64,000 nt of DNA, taken from assembly GCA_029204225.1 (NCBI GenBank), contig CM055099.1:55055848-55119847 (forward strand), written 5' to 3'. Shown here one piece after another: positions 10,918-23,161 of the stretch (its first letter is position 1; each line of letters opens with the position of its first letter). The notes beneath the pieces were generated by a model. That model was given only the letters and a program-made list of their open reading frames with translations, was not told the origin of the DNA and made no database searches. The DNA is from Diphasiastrum complanatum. Lineage: Eukaryota; Streptophyta; Lycopodiopsida; Lycopodiales; Lycopodiaceae. The position numbers and the translations under genes are program-made.

Positions 10918-11816
10918 GGGCTTGTGAGAGAGGTATGTGTAGAAGTTTTTATTTTCTGATGTGTGTGCTCATTCTTGGTATATGTATCGTATATAAAAAA
11001 ATAAAAAAAGACATACTTTTTGTGGTAGTAGACAATAGCTTGATGTATTTAGAGCTTGCAAAATCCTATGTTGTAACACTCTTTGACATGATGATGGTCA
11101 GTTTTTTCCTATATAACCTGCTTCTTCAGTCATCTGGGGTCAAATTGATACAAATCAGTTGTTAGACATCTTCACTTAGGTGGTTTTGGGATTACACCAG
11201 AGTAATAATTAGACACAATATGTTCTAGTCAGCTGCAATCTATTAAGTCCAACAACTTGGGATATCAGCCAAACATTTTTATTGATGAGAAAAAATTTAA
11301 ATATTTCAAAGTCATTGAAGGTTGGATAATTAGATGAAATAGATATTTTAGCTTAGACAATGTCCCCGGAGATAAACGAATTTCATCGGCGCCTTCTTAT
11401 TTCTTGAAGGCAAGGCTTCCTCCAACTGGAGAGAGCTTCTTTCATAACCTGCGACTTGGGTTGGATTCTTGAAAGAATTCCATAAGGCTTTCAACGTAAT
11501 GGATGACTTGGAAATGTATCATTAAAGGAGTTCTAAACTTTAAAAAGAACCTTTGTAAATATGCTTTTATTTTATTTTATTGATTTTGTCCAACATGTAC
11601 CCCAATCAAAATGCATATATTTGAAATCTATGCAACATAGCTCATTTAAGTAAAGAAATAGAAATAAAATTGTAGAAAGTTTTAAATTGTCATTGGTGGG
11701 CAACATGGAAGCATTCCATTGGTTGTCTTTGCTTGCCCTGAACATGCTAATTTGCCCGATGACAGTATCTCGGATTAAAATACTTAAAAATACTAGATAA
11801 TATATGTTGTCCCTTA
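9861..11816. other. Non-coding AT-rich DNA
   Basis: No gene is supported. A 46-bp segment around CATATGCCCAAGCCACACATCAA occurs twice (near 10419 and 10472). The GA microsatellite at 10865-10914 lies here. Open frames spanning it (such as 10845-11165) are low-complexity artefacts. Confidence 0.45.
10865..10914. repeat. (GA)n microsatellite
   Basis: About 25 uninterrupted GA dinucleotides. Confidence 0.98.
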
Positions 11817-12117
11817 TGTTAGCCCAACATAGGAATTTATTGTGGCATGTGTATTTTTAAGCCCACAAGCAAATTAAGGTTAGGAAAACCTTATACTTAG
11901 ACCTTTTACTATTTAAGTTTAATTATTACAAACAATCATTTGTAATGGTTCAACTTAGAAAGTCTAAATTTAAGATTTAATTCCTAAGTTAAGCTAATTC
12001 CTAAGTTCAAGTTAAGTTTAATTCTAAGTTTATTGTAAGTGCACTTCATTTGTTTAGAGAAGGGCTCGTCCACCTACACAACACCTGAACAGAACATCAA
12101 TTTTCTGATTTTCCCTT
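11817..12117 (+). repeat. Possible 5' LTR/leader of the gypsy at 12300-14424
   Basis: TGTTAGCCCAACATAGG begins at 11817. A TATTTAAG TATA-like box follows near 11910, and then repeated CTAAGTT words. Position and orientation suit the gag that follows, but I cannot identify the LTR end or a primer site, so this is tentative. Confidence 0.3.
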
Positions 12118-12299
12118 GTGCGAGTTTCTGACCAATCAGCTGTTTTGGCTTGTTCTTTGACAACGATCACACACCAAATCACTTCAGATAAACTCGCCCA
12201 TCATCAAGAATACATATTTTACAGTGCCAAATCTATTAGTACCTTGCGAATTCTCTGGAGCTCATCCTTGTCAAAAAACATTAACTCCAACAAAACTTT

Positions 12300-13665
12300 T
12301 TCAAAAAAATCTTCAAAACAAAACTCACCCACTGTCATTGTGTAGCCCTCACCAAACGATTCAAACCTTCGAAGTTGACCCAAAGCCCTTTCATTCAACT
12401 ATCCCATATCAAGATGAGAAGGGACGAATCTGTACGGACCTACAGTGAGCGCTTTAAGTGCCTCAAGGTGGAATGCGTTGATGAGAAAATCATGGAAAAA
12501 ATGGCTATCAAACTCTTTTTGGTAGGCTTACCTAAATCTATCAGAAGAGAACTTAAATCAGCCGACTCATACGACCAATTGAAAGAAGTAATGGATGATG
12601 CCATTAGAGAAGAAGATGAAGGATCCGATGATGACTATGATCATCGTGCTCGCAAGGGGAAAGCTCCTGTTAAAGATGATCCACACTCCGAGCACACCTC
12701 TAGTTCTAATTCCACTAATTTTATAGGCAATACCAACCCCCTTACAATCCCCAATAGACTTATCAGCTACCAGGACAATTTCAGCCAAGACTTCCAGGCC
12801 CACATCAGTTTCAGCCTAGAAAAAGTTATGTAGTGAATCAACCTCAGCCACAAGCACCTGCTCACTACGTTGATCACGGATATGTTGATCCAGCTACATA
12901 TTACGTTGAAGAAACCCAAGATGCTAGTTATCAAGTGAACCCGACATACCAAAATGACGCAACTACTGTCACTTATGATCCAAACCAGCCGTACTATGCA
13001 GCTCGACAAGTAAGTTATGCGACACAACCCATGCCTGCCTTGAGGGGTTGTTTTGTTTGTGCTGGCAGACATCCTAGCATCCGTTGTCATGATAAGCTCA
13101 AATTCCCACTCCTATGTGATAATTGCAAAATTGAGCACCATACGAAAGACTATCCAAATCGACCTAAACCTTCTGTCCCAGTTCGTTCAGTTCAGGTCAA
13201 GACCTTACCAGCTATGGTCATGACTAGAGCTCAGAGAGCAACCAACCAAAAAATGGTTAGACGACCTAATGATCCAACTGCCATACCCAGTGAGAACTCC
13301 CCTCCCTTAGTCTATCCTAATCCTACTGAGCAAATCAAACTCCGAGATGAGCTCAAGAAACAACTGCAAGACGTTGATAATGAGACACACCTTACTCCAC
13401 AACCCGTACGAACCACTCCGAAAGATTCTGCAATAGAAGACGCTGAAGTATGGGGAGACCTACTCCAGGCCAATGTCACTTTGCCCTTCCGTGTGTTCTG
13501 GGAATACAGTGAAAAATGGAGACAGGAGTTAGGCACCATGGACAAAACTCAAGACTTAGCTCCTGAACTTCCTGAAGTCACCTTACACCTCACAAATCCA
13601 TTCAGTGAGCAAGGCAACATTAAGCTACCAACCATACACGCAAAATCACGAGTAGTATCTGCTAT
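12300..13665 (+). pseudogene. Ty3/gypsy gag (plus strand)
   Basis: Two frames (12375-12833, 12833-13711) encode a retrotransposon gag domain (VRTYSERFKCLK, LFLVGLPKSIRRELK, MDDAIREEDE). A proline/tyrosine-rich linker and a CX2CX3HX4C knuckle follow (CFVCAGRHPSIRC, ~13051-13089), then a second Cys/His cluster (LCDNCKIEHH) and MTRAQ. It is colinear with the minus-strand gag at 21134-22869, so both are members of one clade. A frame change at 12833 and an unusual CX3H knuckle spacing are visible. The capsid would package element RNA. Confidence 0.82.
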
Positions 13666-14424
13666 ATACTGGATGGGGGATCTGGAGTCAACATCATATC
13701 CACTTCACTAATGAAAGAATGGGGACTACAAGATCATTTGAATAGGCCAAATTGTCAACTCCGAATGGTCGATCAAAGTGTTGTTCGACCACAAGGTGTG
13801 ATACCAAGCGTATTGGTTGAAATTTACACTTGATTTGGTTGTTTTGGACATTGCTAACAATAACACCTACTCTCATGAACTCTTGCTTGGTCGCCCTTGG
13901 TTTTCTAATGCCCGTGTAGTACATGACTGGAATAAAGGACGAGTAACGTCTAGCAATCGAGACCAATCAGTGACCATCGATTCCATAGGAAAGATCAAGC
14001 CCGCACATGTAATAGATGATGGATCTTCCACTACCTTATGGAACCATATCGTGACACTCAAGAAATGGAGCACTACACACAGCCTACTGATATCATCAAT
14101 TGGAGTCATAGTTTAGCAACGATTGATTGTGTTAACACAAAATATTGTTCCTTAAATACTAGTAGTTCAAATAACGAAGACGGGCTAGGTGAACCATAAA
14201 TCACTTTGGACACTCCCATCTTTAATGTCCGATCCATTGAAATTCTCCCACACAATGATGAATTGTTGAACGTTGCCTGGATACCGACTAATGAATCAGT
14301 TTCGTTGTATGTAGATAAAAAAAGTGTGTTACAATCCCATCCATGTTTGTCATTCACATATAGCTACAACTTAGTTTCCATTGGTATAGTAGAGCTTGGT
14401 ATTGACATGAATAAAATAGCTTAA
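13640..14424 (+). pseudogene. Gypsy aspartic protease region (plus strand)
   Basis: A frame different from gag holds LDGGSGVNIIS, with the catalytic Asp at 13672-13674, then MKEWGL. After another frame change comes SHELLLGRPWF at ~13873, the conserved flap/C-terminal protease motif of this clade. The coding relics stop at 14424 and no RT follows, so the element is truncated there. The frame changes at ~13665 and ~13820 mark it as dead. Confidence 0.78.
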
Positions 14425-14818
14425 TGCTCAATATCTCTATTTGACCTAGTGAAGAAGATCGTGCTCTCAATATTGGGCCTCAAAGTCTATCAAAATTCAC
14501 ACTCTAAAGAATTAATACTTTTAGTGGTGAGGAAAGATATTTTCTTTTTTTAAGTAGGAAGAAACAAACCTTTTTATAGTTGGCAAATTCATATTGATAT
14601 TCCACGGCTTGTATCAATATGAAAAAATTCTGTAGAAGGACAAATCATTTCAATAAGTAAATGAAAACTTGTACAAGAATGAGTATTAAAATCAAGTTAT
14701 TAAGCTACATGAAGGCTAGCATAATGAAAGTATGCAAATGGATTGTACTTGCTTGTTAATTGTAAAATGTTTGACAAGTACACAATGTTTTTCAATGTCC
14801 TCAACATGTCCATGGTCA
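14425..14818. other. Flank of the copia insertion
   Basis: No gene is supported. The sequence runs up to the presumed target duplication TGGCA (14819-14823) of the copia at 14824. Confidence 0.4.
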
Positions 14819-14823
14819 TGGCA

Positions 14824-15508
14824 TGTGAAGAATTGCCAAAAATTGGCAAATCTAACTTGATCAAAAACCATGTAGAATAGTGTAAATTGTGTACACAAGT
14901 GGGTCCCACACATGTGAGGCCATGATGCCACATGGGAAACCCATCCTAATGTAGGTTAGGTCAAGTCAAGAGAGTTGGTCATGTCTATTTGGTGGTCATC
15001 CCTACTTTATAGGACCTACACCTAAGTTTAAGGTGAAAATTTGACCAACTAGCTACCTACCAAGCATAACTCTAGGAAATAGACTAGGGTTTCATTTTAG
15101 GTCAAGGAGAGTGAGTTAACTTCCTTATTACATGCTGGAAATCCACCTAACTTCAAGAAGGAAGTCGAATTTGCTATGTATTCCCTCTCTCCATAGTGAG
15201 AAGATAGAAAATTTTTGGAGCTCATTGGCAATCTCAAGCTAGTTCACTATGTACATTGAGTTTTTGTGATCCAAATGAAACCAAATCAATTTCTACTTGT
15301 TTCTCAGGTTGAAGGCCGTACTACAGCCTGTAGTACACATGTGTGGGCTCGGATTTCAATGTTTATTAATGCTTGTTGTTTGTCAAATTGCCAATCTAGA
15401 TCAACTTTTTTGTGTCTAGTTTTTTGATAGATTGTTAAGCAAGCATCCAATCACTCTTGTGGATCTTTTGTAGATCCATTTATGGTCCTAAAGTACAGTA
15501 CTTTCACA
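14824..15508 (+). repeat. 5' LTR of copia C
   Basis: 685 bp, TGTGAAGAATTGCC..CTTTCACA. It contains CACATGTG palindromes (near 14900 and 15340). The primer site follows without a gap. Confidence 0.9.
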
Positions 15509-15524
15509 TGGTATCAGAGCCAAG
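15509..15524 (+). other. Copia C primer binding site
   Basis: TGGTATCAGAGCCAAG is complementary to initiator tRNA-Met, the standard copia primer site. Confidence 0.92.
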
Positions 15525-16277
15525 TACAAGAGCATAAGCCATTGATCTAATGCAAATCCATTTTTAGCAAGTTTTGGTGCTAAAAACTGGTATTGAGAGG
15601 GCAAGCTAGAATCTTGATTTTGGTGAGGAGATTTGATCCCAAACTTGGTAGGGGTCCAAATCCGTACTGTCCACATGTGTGGGCACCTCTGAACTTGCAT
15701 TTAATGCATGGTATTTATTTGATCCAAAAAAATTCAATTTGTGAGCTATTGGTGTAATTTTTGGTCGAGATCCTAGGATAATCTACCAAGATCATTTGCC
15801 ATTGATTAGATTTGAATTTGTTTCATGGAATCTAATTAATCTAGGCTGAGTTCAAGTCCTATCAAGGTTAAAAACAGGTCTTGAAAGTACACCAAGAAGG
15901 AAGAAAGACATTAAGTCATTTTTTTGTCCAAAAATAGCCAAATTTGGCAAGTTTTGATTGTAAGTAGATTTCACATCATCTTATCTTCATTCCAACTTTG
16001 TGAGGGAGTGCTAGAACTGAGATTATAAGTCCATTTGTTGGATTAGAAATCTAATTTGAGTGAGAGAGACCTTAGTGAGTTTCTAGAGACAATCAAATCC
16101 ATTTCTTGGCAAGATTTGTTTGAAAGTAGTTTTCACTTCATCTTATCTTCATTCCAGCTTTGTGAGGGAGTGATAGAACTGTGATTATAAGTCCATTTGT
16201 TGGATTAGAAATCAAATTTGAGTGAAACACTGCAAGTGTGAGACCTTTGTGAGTTTCAAGTCAATCAAATCTATTTC
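15525..16277 (+). other. Copia C untranslated leader
   Basis: There is no ORF. It includes a ~100-bp direct duplication containing CACTTCATCTTATCTTCATTCC (near 15970 and 16130) and GTGAGGGAGTG. It matches the copia F leader at 7580-8322 in reverse. Confidence 0.7.
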
Positions 16278-17100
16278 TTGTTTGTAGAAGTCACTAGTAA
16301 GATGGGATCTGCTGGAGCATACCTTCTAGAAGCTAGTGAGAGGTTGAATTCTACAAATTATGCTATTTGGAAGGTTAGAATGGAGTCACTCTTAGTGCTC
16401 CAAGACCTTTATGAGTTCTTGATTGAAGATGAAGATGAACCTCTAGGTGCACAGGAGTTAGCTAGATACAAGAAGAGATCTAGGCTTGCACTTCATTGTG
16501 TGAAGATGAATGTGAGCAATGATTTGTTGAGAGAAGTATCAGCTTGTACTAATGCTAAAGAGGCTTGGGAGTCTTTAAAATCAATCTATGAGTCTAGCAA
16601 CACTTCTAGAGTTCTTATGCTTAGAAATCAAATTTTGCAAAGCATGAGGAGAAGTGAGGAGAGTGCACAGGATTATGTACTCAGAATCAAGTCTCTAAAT
16701 AGGGAGTTGGCTTCCATTGGAGAGAAGATTCATGATGGAGAGCTTGTACAAATTGTCCTTAATGGTCTAGGAGATGACTTTGCAAATCTGGTCCAAAGTT
16801 TTGCCATCCAAGACACTTAACTTCACAGTGTATTAGTGGCTGAAGAGTGTAGGGTGCTCCATGCAAAATCTAGGATGAGTTCCTTGTCTTTGCAGGATGG
16901 TGATGAGAAAGCCAATTTCTCATTCAAGGGCAAAAAGAAGACCAATGGAAAGAAGAAGCATCCAAAGGAGGCCAAAGAAGAGGATGATGCATCAAGCTCA
17001 AATGACAAGTCAAAGCAAAATGCTTCTTTTGTGGAAAGAAGGGGCATTATGCATCTAAATGCTACAAGAGGCTAAGAGCACAAGTGGAGGAGGACAAACA
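16278..17100 (+). pseudogene. Copia C gag with CCHC knuckle
   Basis: Translation starts at ATG 16278 or at MGSAGAYLLEASERLN, ~8 codons later. The UBN2 gag domain is well preserved (NYAIWKVRMESLL, RLALHCVKMNVSNDLLREV, VLRIKSLNRELASIG, IVLNGLGDDF). A TAA at 16818-16820 interrupts it after SFAIQDT. Beyond this the lysine-rich linker continues, and a perfect CX2CX4HX4C knuckle (FFCGKKGHYASKC, 17021-17062) sits in another frame. The protein would be the nucleocapsid/capsid. One nonsense and one frameshift disable it. Confidence 0.88.
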
Positions 17101-17625
17101 AGGAAACCTTGCAAATGAGGAGGAGGAGGATGAAGTAGATGTATTCTTGATGGCATCTACATCCTCACCAACAAGCAATAGCAATTCAAGAGACAATTGG
17201 TGGATTGACAGTGGGGCTAGCTCCCACATGTCTTGTGAAAAGGACTTTTTCTCAACCTTACACTCATTCAATGATGCTAAAAAGTTTGTCTTTACTGCAA
17301 ATGATGAAGAGTGTAGGATAGATGGTGTTGGCACCATCTCTTTGTGTCTAGAATCCTCAAAATGCATGGATCTAGAAAATGTCCTTTATGTGCCATCAAT
17401 CACCATATGCTTAGTGTTGGTCTACTCTTAGAAAGTGGTTTGGATGTCCACTTTAAGCATGGTGTTTGCTTCATCTTGAAGAATGATGTTTGCATTGCGA
17501 AGGGATTTAAACATGGAAGATTGTTGAAGTTGGAAGCTAGTGTTGCTTTTAAAAGAATGAGCTTGGCAAAGGAGGAGATCACTCAAGAGGAGATCTTGGC
17601 AAAGTGTGATCTTGCTTGCATTGAG
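17101..17625 (+). pseudogene. Copia C protease and pre-integrase segment
   Basis: An acidic linker (ANEEEEDEVDVFLM) leads into the protease active site WWIDSGASSHM (~17200-17230) and on to VLYVPSITICLV. After a frameshift at ~17400, LSVGLLLESGLDVHF..CFILKND continues to about 17560. The integrase HHCC and DDE core that should follow are missing: the sequence turns into an acidic linker (EEEHQKEEDLEDQPQ). The integrase has been deleted, as in copia B. Confidence 0.82.
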
Positions 17626-18575
17626 GAGGAGCATCAAAAGGAGGAAGATCTTGAGGATCAGCCTCAAAGCATGAGAGTTCCAAGGGAGTCCTCAATGACA
17701 ATGTCCGAGTCATCAAATTGCATGCAAATTGTGTGCATCTTGCAAGGGTGGTGAGCATTGGTCTACTATCTTTGAATACTTTTTGGAAAGTATTAGTAGA
17801 CATGAGGTGACTTGTTTCTTACCTTTAAGATTCATGGTGTTTATTACTTTGTATGACAAGACAATGAAATGGGATGTTTTGAAATCTACATTTGTTGTTG
17901 ATAAAGCAATTTCATTGGATAACTATTTTTGTAATAGTTTGAATAGTGTCATAATAGATGAAACATCATTTGTATTGGAAATCTTTGGGTCCACATGCTT
18001 TGAGCATGATCATTCCAATGTAAGGACCAAAGATTATCCTATTTCAATGATAGGAATAATGATAGTGTTTTGCTCTTCAAGTAGAGATTGTAGAATCTAC
18101 ATGTTTTCAACCACAGAATTTGTCAATGGTGGAAATGTGATCTTTCAAGAGTGGAAGATTTGTAAACTTGAAGAAGCACCTTTGGATCAACACCTTATTC
18201 AATTCATTGATGGTTTGGAGTCAAGTCAAGTGGAGGAGCAAGCTCAAGACCCAAGGACTCCAAGAAGAACCTTGAGTATCAAGATGGAGCCATCTAGGCT
18301 CAATCATATGGATCAAGCAAGACAAGTTGTCTTTGGCAACATTATTTATGCACTTAATATTTTAATTGATGTATCTTCAAGTGCACAAAATGCCTTGGAA
18401 TCCATGGCTTGGCATGATGTTTAGTTTTGAAGTGTGCTACATGTATATAGACACATTTATGGAACATCTTGTAAGGGATCCTCTAAGAGGTGGTGAAAGA
18501 TCCTTCATGGACATCATTCTCTATTGGAGTCTCAAAAGTTCCTTCTTTGTAGCTGGATTTTTTAGACACTTCTAA
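17626..18575 (+). pseudogene. Copia C pol remnant with unassigned insert
   Basis: The frame at 17729-18424 (231 codons) has an N-terminal ~150 residues that I cannot assign (for example FMVFITLYDKTMKWDVLKSTFVV). Its C-terminal part (QDPRTPRRTLSIKMEPSRL) aligns with the pre-RT linker of copia B at ~60780-60840. Just downstream, RSFMDIILYWSLKS (~18499-18540) aligns with RSFMDITLFRQLIGS beyond the RT core of copia B. So the entire RT catalytic domain is deleted. The unassigned part may be captured DNA or badly decayed integrase. Confidence 0.6.
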
Positions 18576-18937
18576 AAGCTTTTTGTTCCTCTTCAATTTT
18601 GACATCGTTGGATAGAGAACTAGGCATATAGCCCCTAAAACCCTCGTTTCTTAGGAACAGCTCACCGTTTCTTAGAAATAGAACATCCATTTCTAAGAAG
18701 TGGTACCATACTCATTCCTAAGAAACGAACTTCTATGGACTGGGCACTAAAAGTGTAGGGCACTCAAAAAACAATCTAGTCAATGAGCCTCCAAAAGAAT
18801 ACAAATCCAATCCTTGTTGAAAATAGATCGTTGATTACAATGGAGATGCTATGCACATGAAATGCAGGGTGCCAAAAACAAAGTGCTAAAATATTTCTGC
18901 CGACAAGTCCTTGAAAATTTTATTTTTTTGAAAAGGC
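18576..18937. other. Junction segment with GTTTCTTAGGAA inverted words
   Basis: This lies between the copia C remnant and the truncated gypsy RT. GTTTCTTAGGAA (~18646) and TTCCTAAGAAAC (~18713) are inverted copies ~55 bp apart, with further CTAAGAA words between, so this stretch could form a weak hairpin. No coding sequence. Confidence 0.45.
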
Positions 18938-19860
18938 TCATTGATTGTCAAAAAATCGTTGACATGGTTGTATTATGTGTCTAAATATAGGTCGTGCTAA
19001 ATCCGCAAAGAAGATAATAAAGATTCGAAAGTATTTCGCATGACCCATTAACACGTAAACTCCACTAATTGTTGCTGGCGGTGGCAATTCCACAATAACT
19101 TTGATCTTAGAATAATTCGTGGAAATACCATGTCTTGATATCACATGTCCCAGCACAACTCCATGGGAAACCCATATCTGACATTTTTCCGGATTTGAAG
19201 AAATCTGATATTTGCGGCATCTTTCAAATACTTTCTCCAATCGATCCAGGTGGTCTGTATCTGTACTATGTATTCCCAAGTCGTCCAAGTAAATTTCAAG
19301 GAATTTTTGCAGATAATCTTTAAAAGCAAATTGCATTACTCTTTGGAGTGAACTTGGTGCATTACAGAGTCCAAACAACATTACTTTGTAAGCATAGGTG
19401 CCCCATTCTGTTGCAAAAGTAGTTTTATGGCAATCGACAGGTGCAATCTTAACCTGGTTGTAACCACTAAATCCATCCAGGACACTTTAAGCTTCCACTC
19501 CAACAAGGTGATCCAAAATGCTTTTAGTAAAAGGTAACAGAAAGTGATCCTTTCGCATCACTTTGTTCAATGCTTTGAGATTCACACAGATCCGCAATTT
19601 TCCATTTTTCTTAGAAACAATGACAATCGGTGAAATCCATTCGGTATGCTCGATCTCATAAATGAAATCGGCATCAAGCAATCTCTGAAGTTCTTTCTTT
19701 ATCATGTCCATCACATTAGGATTGCAGCGATACAACTTTGTAACCTTTGGAACTGCATCAAATACTAAAGGTATGGTATGTTCAATCACTGATGTCGGAA
19801 TACCCTTTAAATCTTGATAAGTCCATGCAAAGCAATCTTGATACTTAATAAGTAACAATC
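18938..19860 (-). pseudogene. G1 reverse transcriptase, truncated
   Basis: The N-terminal RT frame (19858-19487) reads DCFAWTYQDLKGI, then AVPKVTKLYR, WISPIVIVSKKNGKLRICVNLKALN. A second frame (19381-18938) continues FGLCNAPSSLQRVM, the catalytic IYLDDLGIHS (one Y/F-x-D-D box) and LGHVISRHGI, and stops at FFDNQ. About 100 bp around 19380-19487 joins them with a frame break. The catalytic Asp pair is retained. No RNase H follows. Confidence 0.88.
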
Positions 19861-19873
19861 AGAGTGCTTGATA

Positions 19874-20580
19874 CTATTCAGGAGTAAGTTGTGATCCAAC
19901 TTGTACAATCTTTTCTGGTTCTCCTGGTTCGGCAAGATTCATTGGCTGCGTCCTAGCTGGGCCATCGTAAACCTCTTTAGATTCCAACATATGTTCTTCA
20001 GGTTCATGATGTGCTTTAGGTAACATGATAACCACATCATCCAGCGTATAACGTTTAAAATGTTCAGGCATACCATGCTGGACTACATTTGTTTGTTCTT
20101 TTTTGAAAGGACTTGTCTTGGATCTTCGCTTAGCCCTCTTAGCAGGAACTGATCGTGGAGGTGATGACTTTTGAGATGATAAATCTTTCTTCATAGGTGA
20201 AGACTTCCTAGACGATGATGTTTTACTAGAAATCTGACTTGAAGAATCATCCTCAACTTTTCCTTTGCCTTTACCCAATAAGGGTGGCACTTCCTCTGAA
20301 TCAATCTTGCGAGGGGGATTTTCCCATTTCAGGACCGTATTATAATGTTGCTTAGCTTGTTTCTTCGTCATCGATCATGTGATCATGTCTTCCTTTAATA
20401 TAATTGCTTTGGGTGGTTTTACTGTGAGTTCATCTGGAACATTATGCACTCCAAATCTGGTCGGATCCATATGATTTAGAATCTGCTCATCCGTAAGTTC
20501 TGCATTGCCATCATAAGTCAAGGCATGACTCACAGGAATGAGTTCATCCTCAATCGGATCTGGTATAGGTTCCGTTGATA
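19874..20580 (-). pseudogene. G1 protease-RT linker
   Basis: A 165-codon frame (20371-19874) rich in Ser, Lys and Pro (RKSSPMKKDLSS, RSVPAKRAKRRS) links protease to RT. It is not a recognisable domain. It ends with a hydrophilic stretch (GEPEKIVQVGSQLTPE) that precedes the RT frame by a few bases. Confidence 0.6.
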
Positions 20581-22150
20581 TCTAGGCTACATTCAGCACA
20601 TTCAGTGGAAACCTGATTGGTGTATCCAAAGTTCGATCTAATAAGGAAATCTCGCTCAAATCTGATTGATTATCTTGTTGACACATATATCCTGCTATAC
20701 AGTCAATTGTTGCAAGAGCTTCATTCCAATTGATAGTATTCGTTTGAGAATCGTAATGAACTCCCAAATTTTTCTCTGGTCAATCACAAGTAAGATCTGT
20801 TGTTGACGAATTGTCATCCTCTTTTTGAACCACTGGTTTGATAGTCCAAGTTGTAGGATCAATTTTAACTGTGCGTTCACAATTTTCAAAAGTGATTTTT
20901 CCGGTACCCCAGTTATGAATTGCTTGCGCAGCTCGTAACCATGGACGTCCTAATAGAATTCGGTAGACATTTGGCGCTTCTGATAAGTCCATTACTACGA
21001 AAGTAATGACAAACTATACTCCCGCAATTCTGACAGGTATATCTTCCACCATTCCTCGTGGACGAACTGTCGTTTGATCAGCTAGCTTAAGAGCAAAAGT
21101 AACAGGCTTAATCTTTGTAAGGCCCCATTTTGCTCATAGCTTTGTAGAAATCAGGTTAACTCCTGAACCTTCATCTATCATGGCTACTTCTTTAGGAAAT
21201 TGTCTATGCTGTATCGGTAGAGTGATATTCTTTTGTTCACTTTCCCAAGCGGCTCCAACATGGAGTACTTCGTTAGATTCTTCAAATCCAGCACAAAAAA
21301 GTGGCTCCTGATGGACTTCTGGTTCTTCTTGAGCTAACTTTTGCGCTAAGACTTCTTTTGCTTTGGGCACCAACTTCAGGAACTCTCCCAATAAAATATT
21401 GATCTTGCTAGACAAAATGTTCATGAGTAGTTCTGTATGCGGTGCTTCTGGTACAGTCATCTTGAAGGGTTCTTCAAGATGATGTAACTGATTATTCATA
21501 TCTGTATGTAAATTTCTTGGTGGCTGCAATGGTGAAGAATGAACTTCAACTGTTGCTTTAGCAGCCTCAAGCTCCTCTTCTTCTTGCAGATGTTTGATCC
21601 ATTGTCTCATATCATGATATCTTCGTTTTTTTATATTAAGATTTGGATAGACTCCTGATGTTGTTGGTATATCATTCAATGGTATAGAATCAGTAGGTAC
21701 TGGATCCATTATTGGTTCTTTCTGCTTCTGTGCTCTGGTGACCACCATCAAGGGTGCGCTTGGTTTATTCCGAGCTACTGGTCTTTGCTTGATTGTTATC
21801 AAATTTACAGGTGTTGTAGCTGGTGGTGGCTTCGGTCTTTCTAGACAGCCTTTATAGCAATGCCCGTAACCATAGTCACAACAGAATGGTACAAATTTCT
21901 CTTTATTTGGACATTCTGCAACTCTATGATTTTCTCCACATGCAAAGAATCCGAGTGGTGCTCTGGTCCAATTTCTGGAGGCTTGTTGTTGAGCAGCAGC
22001 ATAAATGGCATATTGTTCTGAAGATCCACTTGCTTGATCATTTTTATAGTTCCATTGCTCAGCATTTCCGTAAGGTTTTGGTTCCATCAAATTGGCTGGA
22101 GGAGCGGAGTGCTTTGGTGGGGCAGGTAAAGCTAAACGTTCTGGGTATCC
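20581..22150 (-). pseudogene. G1 second zinc knuckle and aspartic protease
   Basis: The frame 22090-21134 starts MMEPKPYGN. It holds a degenerate knuckle (FFACGENHRVAECP), a second Cys cluster, MVVTRAQ, a long acidic linker and the protease active site MIDEGSGVNLIS at its end (~21180-21145). After a break, 20992-20780 gives YRILLGRPWLRAAQAIHNWG, the protease C-terminal motif, and 20767-20582 continues NTINWNEALATID. Three frames mean at least two indels or stops. Confidence 0.8.
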
Positions 22151-23161
22151 AAGAGCAGACTGTCGTGGTCTTACTGCTGGATTACCTCCATACTGTGGTT
22201 TTCAAAATCCCATCTGGGCATTATTCGAGGGTTGAAGTTGGCAAAAGCAGTCTCATGATCCAGTGAATTACACAGATGGCAAACATTGATTTCCATTTGT
22301 TTTTTCAATTGAGGACACTCGTTCACTGTGTGATTTCCTGTACAAATAGAACACCAAACATTTTTCCTGGTAGAAAAAGTCCTTGCAAGCTTTTCAGGTT
22401 CCTTGTTTGCTTCCCCGTGGAAATTTTCCAATGCTTTGATCTTCTCGTCAAATTGCAACTGCAACTTTTCCATCTGTTTCTGCTGGTTCTTCCTAAGTTT
22501 CTCGAACTCATTGAGCATCATTTCTGCAGTAGCATTGGCATTCGTTGATGCAATAGTGGTGGATGTCGTAGTAGTCTGCCCTGTTGTATAAGGCAACATA
22601 CTGATATTTGGCTCCTCATCTGAATCTTCATCCTCCTCCCGAATTGCATCGTCCATGGCATTTTGCAAGAGTGCATACTCATTATGGTGTCTCAACTCAC
22701 GTCTGATCCGTTTAGGTAGACCTGACAAAAACCACCTAATCATGGCATTTTTGTTAATCAGCTCAGGTTCGCATTCAGATCTAAGACGTTTCACCCGTTC
22801 AATGTAATCTCGAACCATTTCTCGCTTTCCCATTTTAATTTTACTTAAAAGTAGGAAAGAGTCTTCCATAAACTTTCGTGGTTTGAACCGTGTGATCAGG
22901 GCTCACTTAACAACCTCCCAATCTGTACGCCCAGTTTCATCTTGATTATAGTACCAATCTTGTGCTGCGCCTGTTAAGGCCATAGGACAGCTTAAGTTTA
23001 TCTTGAGGATAAATCTCACCATAGACTTCATAGGATTCAGCATAGATCTGAAGAAATCTAACTGGATCTGTTAATCCATTATATTTGGGTAGATCCAATC
23101 GGAGTGCTCTTCTAACAATAATTGGATTGACTTCCTGTGGAGCAGCTCCAGGGGCAGCCAT
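22151..23161 (-). pseudogene. G1 gag
   Basis: Gag starts at MAAPGAAPQEVNP (23161), with RALRLDLPKYNGLTDPVRFLQIYAES in the capsid N-terminus. After a frame break the 232-codon frame 22869-22171 carries the gag core (VRDYIERVKRLRSE, WFLSGLPKRIRREL, MDDAIREEDED). A coiled coil (~residues 115-150, NEFEKLRKNQQKQMEKLQLQ) and a knuckle with CX3H spacing (CSICTGNHTVNEC) follow. It is colinear with the plus-strand gag at 12375. Confidence 0.88.

Noticed and set aside
19135-19329. Plus-strand ORF with a plausible start
   Set aside because: It is antisense to the gypsy RT of G1, whose motifs are clear.
21823-22591. Plus-strand ORFs of 60-147 codons
   Set aside because: They are antisense shadows of G1 gag, which carries the knuckle and capsid motifs on the minus strand.
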